A stretch of DNA of 64,000 nucleotides from Pseudomonadota bacterium (GTDB lineage: Bacteria > Pseudomonadota > Gammaproteobacteria > Burkholderiales > Rhodocyclaceae). Where the stretch lies: NCBI GenBank assembly GCA_018241665.1, contig JAFEDK010000002.1, positions 1-64,000 of the forward strand, in the 5' to 3' direction. Of this stretch, positions 16,640 through 24,101 are shown in pieces (the stretch's first letter is position 1; the number at the start of each line of letters is the position of its first letter). The notes under the pieces are model-generated. The model was not told the origin of the DNA and made no database searches. It saw only the letters and a program-made list of their open reading frames with translations. Position numbers and translations under genes: made by a program.

Positions 16640-16707
16640 GTGGGGGCGAATTCATTCGCCCTGACGCTGGTTAAACAAGCTCCGTGGGCGAATGAATTCG
16701 CCCCCAC
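16640..16707. repeat. REP-like inverted pair (BIME-type), locus 1
   Basis: Two 22-base elements, 16640-16661 and 16686-16707, are perfect inverted copies of each other with a 24-base spacer. Each contains its own small palindrome; the shared core is GGGCGAATGAATTCGCCC. The same element occurs at 26424-26488, 28658-28679 and 31516-31582, always between genes. The arrangement matches bacterial REP/BIME elements. No REP-associated transposase (RAYT) is in the window. Confidence 0.8.
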
Positions 16708-16770
16708 AGGGCAGCCCCCACAGGGCAACCCCCACAGGGCAACCCCCACAGGGCAACCCCCACAGGGCAA
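16701..16770. repeat. minisatellite of 14-bp units attached to REP locus 1
   Basis: Starting from the cccccac end of the right REP arm, the unit agggcaacccccac is repeated four times (16708-16763; the first copy has one change) plus a partial fifth copy ending at 16770. It fills the gap between mosA and the Usp gene on the side of the Usp stop. Such perfect short repeats are expected to vary in number between strains. Confidence 0.85.
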
Positions 16771-16800
16771 GCCAGTGGCTTTGACCGGAGGGCGTCGTTC

Positions 16801-17274
16801 TTAGCGGTCTATCGGCACGAGGATGACCGGCACGTCGGCTTTCATCGTGACCTTGTGGGCGACGGAGCCGAGGATGAGTTCGCCGATGGCGCTGTGGCCG
16901 CGGGAGCCCATCACGATCACGTCTGCCAGTACATGCTTGGCCATGTCCAGGATGCAGCGGGCGGGGTCGCCCTCCACTGCGCGGATGCTCGCCAGCACGT
17001 CTTCCGTGTTCATCTCCGGGTGGGCTTCGCTGAAGACCTCGATGCGCTTGCGCAGCAGGTCTTCGTCCTTGCTCTGGCCGGCGGCGCGCATGGCGTCGAA
17101 TTTCTCCTCGGACATGAATTCCATGTAGGGCAGGCCGGTGGCCGGCAGGGAAACGGTCATCGCGTGGAGCTTTGCCTCGAACTTCGCCGCCAGTCCGACG
17201 GCGTGGCGGAAGACTGCCGGGGAGCGCGGGGTCAGGTCCGACGCGTAGAGGATCGATTTGATCTGGTAAGCCAT
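16801..17274 (-). CDS. universal stress protein (UspA family)
   Basis: A single-domain Usp of 157 residues. The N-terminus KSILYASDLTPRS is the first strand with the conserved Asp. The C-terminal G-S-R-G-H-x(9)-G-S-V-A-H-K-V is the ATP-binding signature G-2x-G-9x-G(S/T), so this is probably an ATP-binding member. Usp proteins help survival under energy or oxygen stress. It is monocistronic, convergent with mosA, with the REP/minisatellite between the two stops. Confidence 0.88.
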   Translation of the reverse strand: MAYQIKSILYASDLTPRSPAVFRHAVGLAAKFEAKLHAMTVSLPATGLPYMEFMSEEKFDAMRAAGQSKDEDLLRKRIEVFSEAHPEMNTEDVLASIRAVEGDPARCILDMAKHVLADVIVMGSRGHSAIGELILGSVAHKVTMKADVPVILVPIDR

Positions 17275-17490
17275 GTCTGCCTCCTGGAGCTTTGTTGTGT
17301 GCGCCCGAGTCTAGGGGCTTTGCGGCGTAACGGAAGCGTCGGAAGCTGATGTGCACTATTAGCGCCGGGATATGGACTTGCGTTGTGGCTTGGGTCAGCC
17401 AGAATTCGGTGGCATCGAACCTGCTTGATTGCGACATGCATGGGGAACAGCCCCTGTTTTTGTCGCAAATCTTCCATGGAGACCTGCATC

Positions 17491-17964
17491 GTGCCCACAT
17501 TGGCCGAGAACACGACACACATCGATCTGGCGCCTGCCAAGCCCAAGGGCCTGAGCCTGACGCAACTGGGGGTGCCGCTGCTGGAGGGCACGGTGATCAA
17601 GAAGGGGAAGCTCCCCGAGTTCCTGCAGCTGTTCGCGGACGGCAGCAAGGCCGGGCGCCGCTATCAGAACATCCGCATCACGGCGGCCAAGGCGCAGGAA
17701 GGGGCGGTCGAGACGGCCCGCGTGATCGTCCAGTTCGAGGTCTTCGGGGACGAGAACGTGCCGGAGGCGGACAACAGCGGTTTCGGCATCACCCTGTGCG
17801 CGGGCGGCGAGGCGCTGCTGGAACTGCCGCAGACCTCCGCCTTTCTGCCCTACGCGGCGTGCTGGTACGAAAACCAGTTCTTCTACGAGGTGCCGACGGC
17901 CTTGTTCGATCAGGTGGACGGGCTGCACTTCACGGTGAAGGCGGATCAGGTCCGGCCGCTCTGA
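17491..17964 (+). CDS. hypothetical protein
   Basis: I do not recognise this protein of about 157 residues. It looks soluble and beta-rich, with no signal peptide or membrane helix and few charged clusters. The GTG at 17491 was chosen because a GGAG lies 9 bases upstream. In-frame ATGs at 17476 and 17383 lack a ribosome binding site. It is divergent from the Usp gene and convergent with the next gene. Codon use resembles the neighbours, which supports a real gene. Confidence 0.6.
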   Translation: MPTLAENTTHIDLAPAKPKGLSLTQLGVPLLEGTVIKKGKLPEFLQLFADGSKAGRRYQNIRITAAKAQEGAVETARVIVQFEVFGDENVPEADNSGFGITLCAGGEALLELPQTSAFLPYAACWYENQFFYEVPTALFDQVDGLHFTVKADQVRPL

Positions 17965-18009
17965 TCCAGGCGGGGGGCGGGCCCCGCATCCGGCCGGGCC
18001 CGTTGCTGC

Positions 18010-18561
18010 TTACTGGCGGTGGCCGACCCGTGCCGCCAGTGCGTCGGCGGTGGCGCCGATGTCCTGTACGCGCTGGCGCATCAGCGCCAGCATCTCCCAC
18101 AGCAGTTGTTCGGGCGTGGCTTCCACGACGCCTTCGCCGATCAGCCAGCAGGCCAGGGTGGCTTCGTCGCGCCCCAGCGCCCTGGCGGTTTCCCGCTGCC
18201 AGTCGCTGCCATAGAGCTTGCGGGCGCAGTCGCGGAACAGTTTGCGGGCCTGCTCGTCGTTGATCTGGCCGGGGGCGCTGTCCAGGTCTGCTTCCGGTGC
18301 GCAGGGGGTGTCCTGCATTGCCTCGGCGAGGCGGCTTAGTTCCGGCATGACCGAACGGACCAGTTCCAGCCCGCCCAGCGGCACGATCCAGCAGCGCTGG
18401 CGGGCGCTCCATCTGGCCTTGGGCACCCAGCGCAGCATGCGCTCTATGGTGTCGGTGTATTCGGCCTTGATGATGATGGCGTCGTCGGTCGCATAGACCC
18501 ACGGGTTGGCCGGCAGGGGGTGGCTGGCCAGGCGGGCGAGGGCTTCGTCCTTGCTTAGCAT
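18010..18561 (-). CDS. hypothetical protein with a HARP-like segment
   Basis: A protein of 183 residues. Residues about 27-60 (YTDTIERMLRWVPKARWSA, then a Trp-x-V-P) resemble the HARP motif that binds DNA in SMARCAL1-type annealing helicases. The second half (about 100-165) is helical and includes a segment like a helix-turn-helix (TARALGRDEATLACWL). No helicase motor is present. A small DNA-binding protein is a reasonable guess, but the HARP resemblance is by eye only. It is monocistronic and convergent with the preceding gene. Confidence 0.5.
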   Translation of the reverse strand: MLSKDEALARLASHPLPANPWVYATDDAIIIKAEYTDTIERMLRWVPKARWSARQRCWIVPLGGLELVRSVMPELSRLAEAMQDTPCAPEADLDSAPGQINDEQARKLFRDCARKLYGSDWQRETARALGRDEATLACWLIGEGVVEATPEQLLWEMLALMRQRVQDIGATADALAARVGHRQ

Positions 18562-18649
18562 TGTTGTTGCTCCGTTCTCGTGTTCGGGATGAGGCGATCG
18601 AGGTCAGAGAGCAACGAAAGTGCCAGCAGGCCGGGCAAACCGCCGGGCC

Positions 18650-21600
18650 TCAGGAGGGCGAGGGCGGCAGGCCGGTCTGTGGTGCCGGATGCAGCCACTT
18701 CTGGAGAACCCGGTAAAAATCGACGGGATTGAACGGCTTGCTGAGGTAATCGTTCATTCCCGCCTCCAGGCAGCTTTGCCGGTCTTCGGCGAAGGCATTG
18801 GCGGTGAGCGCCACGATGGGCGTGTGCCGGTGCAGCTCGAATTGACGCAAGGCCCGCGAGGCGCTCAGGCCGTCCATGTTGGGCATCTGCATGTCCATCA
18901 GGATCAGGTCGTAACGGGTGGCGTGGGCCATGTCGAGCGCGATAAGGCCATCGTCCGCGACGTCGACATTGATCCCGGCATCGCGCAGCAGTTCGCGGGT
19001 GATCTCCTGGTTCACCAGGTCGTCTTCGACCAGCAGGACATGTGCCCCGCGGAGTCCGTCGGCGGCGCTTGGCTCTGAGGGCTGGGCTTTTCGGCGGGTG
19101 GCTTGCGCAGGGAGCGGGGCGGCGCCGGCATGGGAGCGGGCGAGGCGGAGCGAGAAGGCGAAGCGGCTGCCGGTGCCGATGCTGCTGTCCACTTCCAGTT
19201 GCCCGCCCATCAGCTGGATCAGTTGCCGGGTGATCGACAGCCCGAGGCCGGACCCGCCGTATTTGCGGGTGGTCGAGCCGTCCGCCTGCTCGAAGGGGGA
19301 GAGCAGGCGGGGAAGCTGGTCGGTGGCGATGCCGATGCCGCTGTCGACGACCTGAAAGCGGATGCTCAGATCGGCGGGCGTCCGGTCCTCGACCGTGACC
19401 GAAACCTGCACGGCGCCGCGTTCGGTGAACTTGATCCCGTTGCCGATCAGGTTGATCAGCACCTGCTGCAGCCGCAAGGGATCGAAGAGCAGCGTCAGGC
19501 CCTCGAGTTCCGGGTCGATGGACAGCTCGAAGCGCAAGGCTTTTTCCGTGGCCTTGTCGCTGAGCAGGTCCTCCACGGTGTGCAGCACGCTGGCCAGGTT
19601 GCCGGGCGTGGCCTCGAGGGTCAGGCGTTCGGCTTCAATCTTGGACAGGTCGAGGATGTCGTTGAGCAGGCCGAGCAGGTGGTTGGCAGCGTTGGCGATC
19701 CGGTCGACCCGGTGGCGCTGGACGGGGTCCAGGGCGCTGCGGGCGAGCATGTGGGAGAAGCCGATGATGGCGTTCATCGGGGTGCGGATCTCGTGGCTCA
19801 TGTTGCTCAGGAAGGTGCTCTTGGCACGGCTGGCGGTCTCCGCCGCTTCCTTGGCGATGGACAGCGCGGTGGTGCGTTCGGCGACGAGTTCTTCCAGGTG
19901 TTCGCGGTGGCGGGTGAGTTCGGCGTCGCGCCGGACTTCCTCGGTGATGTCCTCGACCAGGGACCAGATGTAGCGGCTCCCGTCGGCGCTCTTGATGGTC
20001 ACGCCGTTCAGCCGGATGGCGACCAGGCTGCCGTCTTTGCGCCGGTATTCCTTTTCGTAGGGGCCGTACTGGCCGGTGCGCTCGAGGGATTCCAACTGCT
20101 GCATTTCGGCGGCGCGGTATTTCTCGGGCGTCAGGTCCCAGTAGTCGATGGCCTTCAGTTCGGGTTCCGAATAGCCGGAGATGTGCCGGAAGGCTTCGTT
20201 GAACTCGAGGAAGTGGCCATTCATGTCGGTCAGCGCGATGCCGACCGGCGCCATCGTGAACAGGCCCCGGAGCTTCTCGTCGGTCTCTGCGACCTGTTCC
20301 TGAGCCTGGCGCCTTTCGATGGCGGCACCGATCCAGCGGCTGATGAGCAGCATGAACTCCTCGTCCCGCTCGTCGAACTCCCGCCCGTAAGGGGATGGTG
20401 AGCTGAAATTCACCGTTCCATACAGGCGTCCGGCGACATGGACCGGGGCGCCGATATAGGCCTCGAGCTTGAAGGCCTTGTAGCAGGGGTGGTCGGCGTG
20501 GGGTGAGCTGCCCATGTGGGGAATGGCCAGTACGCCTTCGCCGCGGCCCAGGGTGATGGCGCAGTAGGTGTCAGGGAGATTGAATTCCTGGCCGTCCTGC
20601 AGCGTATCCGGCGGGGAGACCTGGGACACCACCTTGTAGAGGTCCCCGTCGATGCGGCTGATGATGCCGATGTCGAGCCCGAACTGGGTGACGCCGATGC
20701 GCAGCATGGCCCGCAGCTCCTCTTCCAGGGCGTCGTAGTGGAGGACCCCCAGCTCATTGAGGGCCTTCAGGCCGGCGAGCTGGCGTTGGCGTGCCTGGTC
20801 GCTGGCGCGTTGCTCGTTGATGTCTTCGAGGATCCAGATGCTGTCGTGTTCGGACGGCGCGCCGACCAGCGGCCGGCCGGACAGCCTGATCCACAGGGGC
20901 GTTCCGTTGCGGTGGTGCATGCGGAGTTCCAGCGTGTGTTGCTGCCCCTTGGCCAGCGCTGGATAGGACGTCTCGCCGAGTCCGGTGTAGTCCTCGTCGT
21001 TCCGGTAGAACAGGCGCGTCGGCTGGTTCTCCATTTCGGCGGGTGTGTAGCCGAAAATCTCGCCCATCTTCCGGTTGGCCCAAAGGATCCGCCGGTCCTT
21101 GATCAGCGAGATGCCGACCCCGGCGTTGTCGAGGATGTCGGCGAGTTCTTCATGGCGTACCGTGGCGTTGAGCAGATCGATGCTCATGCGCTGCTCGCGC
21201 TGTTCCACTTCGATCAGGCTGGCGTGCATGTCGTGGAGTTCGCGCACGAAGGTCCGCGGGGCGGGAACGGCATCGCCCCGCTGCAATGCACGCGGTACTT
21301 CGGCAAGCAAGGCGATCTGCCGGGTCAGGGTGCGGGCGAGCCACAGGGCGCCAAGGGCCCCGAAGGCGGCGCAGCCGAGGCCGACCAGCAGCAGCTTGCG
21401 CAGCGGGTTGTAGAAGGTGGGGTTGAGCGCGTCCACCGGAGCGCCGACGATGACCCGCCAGCCCCAGTCCGACACGTAGGTGACCGTGGTGTTGACCCGC
21501 ACGCCGTCCAGTGTGGAGGCCTCGAAGACCCCGTGCTGGCCTTGATCGAGAGCCCGCTGCACCGTCGGCGAGATCCTCTTGCCGATGAATTCGTCGGGAA

Positions 21601-22252
21601 CCCGGGAGCGGGCCAGCACCAGACCCTGCTCATCGACGATGACGCCGGTCCAGTCACCGGGGAAACGCTGGTCGACGAGGAGCCGGTTGAAGGATTCCGC
21701 CGCGAGATTCATGCGCAGGCAGGCGGTGGGACGGCCATTCAGGAAGACCGGCACGTTCAGGGCAATTTCGAAGCGGCCGGAGGTAAGGTTCTTCAGCGCG
21801 CCGGACACGATGGGCCTGCCGGTCGCGAACACGCGCTCCACATCCTCCGGGCTGCCTACCGCCGGCGTCGGGCTGCCGAAGGGGCTGGCGGTGGAGAACA
21901 GGCTGCGCCCGTCCGCGGCGAGCAAGGTGATCGAGGTGGCATCCGGGTTCAGGTTGATGACCCGTTTGGCGTGATCGTAGATGCCCTTCAGGTCCCCGTT
22001 CTGCGCCGAGGCGGAGGTGGCGATGCCGTTGAGCTGGCCGAGGGCCATTTTCAGGCGTTCGTTGGCGGCGCTGGCGGCGGCCTCGGTGCGTTGCTGCAGG
22101 CCGACCTCCATCGCCGTGTGCCGGGCCGCATTCATTTCGAAGACGGTGTAGACGGAGAACAGGAAGAAGGGGATCACGCCGAGGGTGGCCAGCACCAGCA
22201 GCCACACCCGCATGCCGAGGCGGGGAAAGCGGAGTCTACGCATGGTCGTCAA
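18650..22252 (-). CDS. hybrid sensor histidine kinase (Cache-like/PAS/GAF/PAS/HisKA/HATPase/REC)
   Basis: A large membrane kinase of 1200 residues. Order: a transmembrane helix (about 14-37), a periplasmic sensor of Cache type to about 285, a second helix (about 287-308), a PAS domain (about 365-480), a GAF domain (about 500-640), a second PAS with PAC (about 655-780), then HisKA with SHEIRTPM (His820). The HATPase_c domain shows the G1 box DSGIGI and G2 GGSGLGLSI. A C-terminal receiver has the phosphoacceptor D1120 in L-M-D-M-Q-M-P. It would pass phosphate internally and then to an unknown partner. No output regulator is adjacent. A second PAS kinase lies directly upstream on the same strand. 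Confidence 0.88.
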   Translation of the reverse strand: MTTMRRLRFPRLGMRVWLLVLATLGVIPFFLFSVYTVFEMNAARHTAMEVGLQQRTEAAASAANERLKMALGQLNGIATSASAQNGDLKGIYDHAKRVINLNPDATSITLLAADGRSLFSTASPFGSPTPAVGSPEDVERVFATGRPIVSGALKNLTSGRFEIALNVPVFLNGRPTACLRMNLAAESFNRLLVDQRFPGDWTGVIVDEQGLVLARSRVPDEFIGKRISPTVQRALDQGQHGVFEASTLDGVRVNTTVTYVSDWGWRVIVGAPVDALNPTFYNPLRKLLLVGLGCAAFGALGALWLARTLTRQIALLAEVPRALQRGDAVPAPRTFVRELHDMHASLIEVEQREQRMSIDLLNATVRHEELADILDNAGVGISLIKDRRILWANRKMGEIFGYTPAEMENQPTRLFYRNDEDYTGLGETSYPALAKGQQHTLELRMHHRNGTPLWIRLSGRPLVGAPSEHDSIWILEDINEQRASDQARQRQLAGLKALNELGVLHYDALEEELRAMLRIGVTQFGLDIGIISRIDGDLYKVVSQVSPPDTLQDGQEFNLPDTYCAITLGRGEGVLAIPHMGSSPHADHPCYKAFKLEAYIGAPVHVAGRLYGTVNFSSPSPYGREFDERDEEFMLLISRWIGAAIERRQAQEQVAETDEKLRGLFTMAPVGIALTDMNGHFLEFNEAFRHISGYSEPELKAIDYWDLTPEKYRAAEMQQLESLERTGQYGPYEKEYRRKDGSLVAIRLNGVTIKSADGSRYIWSLVEDITEEVRRDAELTRHREHLEELVAERTTALSIAKEAAETASRAKSTFLSNMSHEIRTPMNAIIGFSHMLARSALDPVQRHRVDRIANAANHLLGLLNDILDLSKIEAERLTLEATPGNLASVLHTVEDLLSDKATEKALRFELSIDPELEGLTLLFDPLRLQQVLINLIGNGIKFTERGAVQVSVTVEDRTPADLSIRFQVVDSGIGIATDQLPRLLSPFEQADGSTTRKYGGSGLGLSITRQLIQLMGGQLEVDSSIGTGSRFAFSLRLARSHAGAAPLPAQATRRKAQPSEPSAADGLRGAHVLLVEDDLVNQEITRELLRDAGINVDVADDGLIALDMAHATRYDLILMDMQMPNMDGLSASRALRQFELHRHTPIVALTANAFAEDRQSCLEAGMNDYLSKPFNPVDFYRVLQKWLHPAPQTGLPPSPS

Positions 22253-22338
22253 TGCGGTAATTCAGTCGGGGCGGATATCGTTGGTGGTCGTGGGCGTCGT
22301 GGGACGGTCTGGATCATGCGTGTCCTGATGGGCGTACC

Positions 22339-23601
22339 TCAGGCCACGGTTTGCTGGCTGGTGAAGCGGAAGGTCGAGCCGGCGCCGGGCTGGCTATGCA
22401 CCACGATTTCTCCGTTCATGAGATGGACCAGCTTGCGGCTCAGGGCCAGGCCGAGCCCCGTTCCGCCATAGCGGCGGGTGGACGAGCTGTCCCCCTGTTC
22501 GAAGAGGGTGAATAGCCGGGCCTGATCCGCCGTCGAGATGCCGATCCCCGTGTCCTGCACATCGCAGCGCAGCATGAGCACGCTGTCCGTCTCCCGTTCC
22601 ACGCAAAAGCGGATGTCGATGCGCCCTTGGGTGGAGAACTTGACCGCGTTGTCGGCGAGATTCAACACCACCTGGGTCAGGCGGGGCGCGTCGCCGACGA
22701 GTGGCCGCGCCGCCAGCGCCGGGGTGATGTCGATGCGGAATTCCAGCCCCTTGCGGCTGGCCGCGGGCTGGATGATCTGGACCACTTCCTTGCAGATGTC
22801 GGCCAGCAGGAAGGGCTGGTGTTCGAGCACGACCCGTTCGGCCTCGATGTCCGCGATGTCGATCAGGTCGTTGATCAGCGACAGCAGGCGCTGGGACGAG
22901 ATGCGCGCTTTGCCGAGGCAGTCCTTCACCTTCGGGTCGTCGCTCTTCCGCATCGCGATATCGGTCATGCCCATGATCCCGTTCAGTGGCGTGCGCAACT
23001 CATGGCTGACGTTGGCGATGAACATGTTCTTGGCCCGGTGGGCACTCTCCGCGGCTTCCTTGGCGATGCGCAGGGCCATCGTGCGCTCGGCGACGACGGA
23101 CTCGAGGTATTCCTGCTGCTCGGCAAGGGCCAGTTCGGCGCGCTTCTGGTCCGTGATGTCCATCAGGGCGCCGAACAGCGCTTCACCGCTGCCATCGCCG
23201 TAAACCACGCGATCGGCGAGTTCCCGGTGCCAGCGCTCCTCGCCGGAGGGCAGGACGAAGCGGTACTCGGCGTTGAGCGGGGCATCCCCATTCTTGCAGG
23301 CGATTTCCGCCGCCAGCAGGCGCGCCCGGTCGTCCGGATGGACGCGGGCATAGAAGGCTTCCGGGCTGACGTAATGCTCGTCCTTGGGAAAACCGCGAAT
23401 CTCGAAGACCTTGTCCGACCAGAACCACTTGTCGCTGGCGGATTCCCAGCGATACAGGCCGATGTTGGAGAAGCGCAGGGCCTTTTCGTACCAGTTGCCG
23501 AGTTGCTGCAGGCGTACCAGTTCGGAACCGGATGTCGTCGATTGGGCGGAGGGCTCGGGTTGTTGGTCGGGGAAAGCGTTCATGGTCTGTTGTCGGTTCA
23601 T
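22339..23601 (-). CDS. PAS-domain sensor histidine kinase, cytoplasmic
   Basis: A kinase of 420 residues without membrane segments. A PAS fold with PAC (about 40-155) contains V-H-P-D-D, a linker coiled coil follows, then HisKA with ANVSHELRTPLNG (His200) and HATPase_c with N-box NLADNAVKF, G1 DTGIGIS and G2 GGTGLGLAL. It has no receiver. It is transcribed before the 1200-residue hybrid kinase with an 86-base gap, so they probably form one operon. The receiver of the larger kinase could accept its phosphate. The start at 23601 or 23583 is equally possible; neither has a clear ribosome binding site. Confidence 0.85.
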   Translation of the reverse strand: MNRQQTMNAFPDQQPEPSAQSTTSGSELVRLQQLGNWYEKALRFSNIGLYRWESASDKWFWSDKVFEIRGFPKDEHYVSPEAFYARVHPDDRARLLAAEIACKNGDAPLNAEYRFVLPSGEERWHRELADRVVYGDGSGEALFGALMDITDQKRAELALAEQQEYLESVVAERTMALRIAKEAAESAHRAKNMFIANVSHELRTPLNGIMGMTDIAMRKSDDPKVKDCLGKARISSQRLLSLINDLIDIADIEAERVVLEHQPFLLADICKEVVQIIQPAASRKGLEFRIDITPALAARPLVGDAPRLTQVVLNLADNAVKFSTQGRIDIRFCVERETDSVLMLRCDVQDTGIGISTADQARLFTLFEQGDSSSTRRYGGTGLGLALSRKLVHLMNGEIVVHSQPGAGSTFRFTSQQTVA

Positions 23602-23791
23602 GCTGGGCTGACCAGGCTTCGCATTATCGCCGGGTTGGCAGTGACGCTTGTCATTTACATCACGGCTGCTCTTCATTCCCTGCAGAGTGACACCTCCTGT
23701 CTGTTGCCGGGTGTGTCAGCTTCGCCACAGCGCTGCCATTGGCGCGGTGATGGTGCAAGAATGCTTGTGTCGACAACGGGAGGAGCAGGCC

Positions 23792-24076
23792 ATGAGTCAC
23801 AAGCATCGGAACGTGCTGGAGGCGATCTTTCGCGACCCGCTCAGCAGCAATATCCAGTGGCGTGAAGTGGAATCCCTGTTGAATCACCTGGGGGCGGACG
23901 TCGAGCCGAATCACGGGGCGCGTTTCCGCATCGTGCTGAACCGGCACGAGTTCTTCATCCATCACCCGCACCACGGTAACGAGTTCACCAAGCAGGAAGT
24001 CAAGCACCTGCGCGAGGCGCTGGCCGGCGCGGGAGTCACGTTGTCGGCCTACGACGAGCTGGAGCGCAAGTCTTGA
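23792..24076 (+). CDS. HicA-family toxin-like protein (no HicB partner)
   Basis: A 94-residue protein of the HicA mRNA-interferase type: WREVESLLNHLGADVEPNHGARFRIVL is the double-stranded-RNA-binding-like core with the catalytic His in N-H-G-A-R-F, followed by F-F-I-H-H-P-H-H and KQEVKHLREALAGAGV. A strong GGGAGGAG precedes the ATG. The antitoxin HicB normally follows; here the next gene is on the other strand and no HicB is found. This longer, His-rich form occurs alone in many proteobacteria and may not be a toxin. Confidence 0.75.
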   Translation: MSHKHRNVLEAIFRDPLSSNIQWREVESLLNHLGADVEPNHGARFRIVLNRHEFFIHHPHHGNEFTKQEVKHLREALAGAGVTLSAYDELERKS

Positions 24077-24101
24077 GCGGGTCGCTGCGGTACGCGCCGG
24101 C

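Noticed and set aside
16701-16770. Possible CRISPR array (also 31583-31687)
   Set aside because: Units are only 14 or 16 bases and directly adjacent with no spacers, and no cas genes are present. They are minisatellites joined to REP elements.
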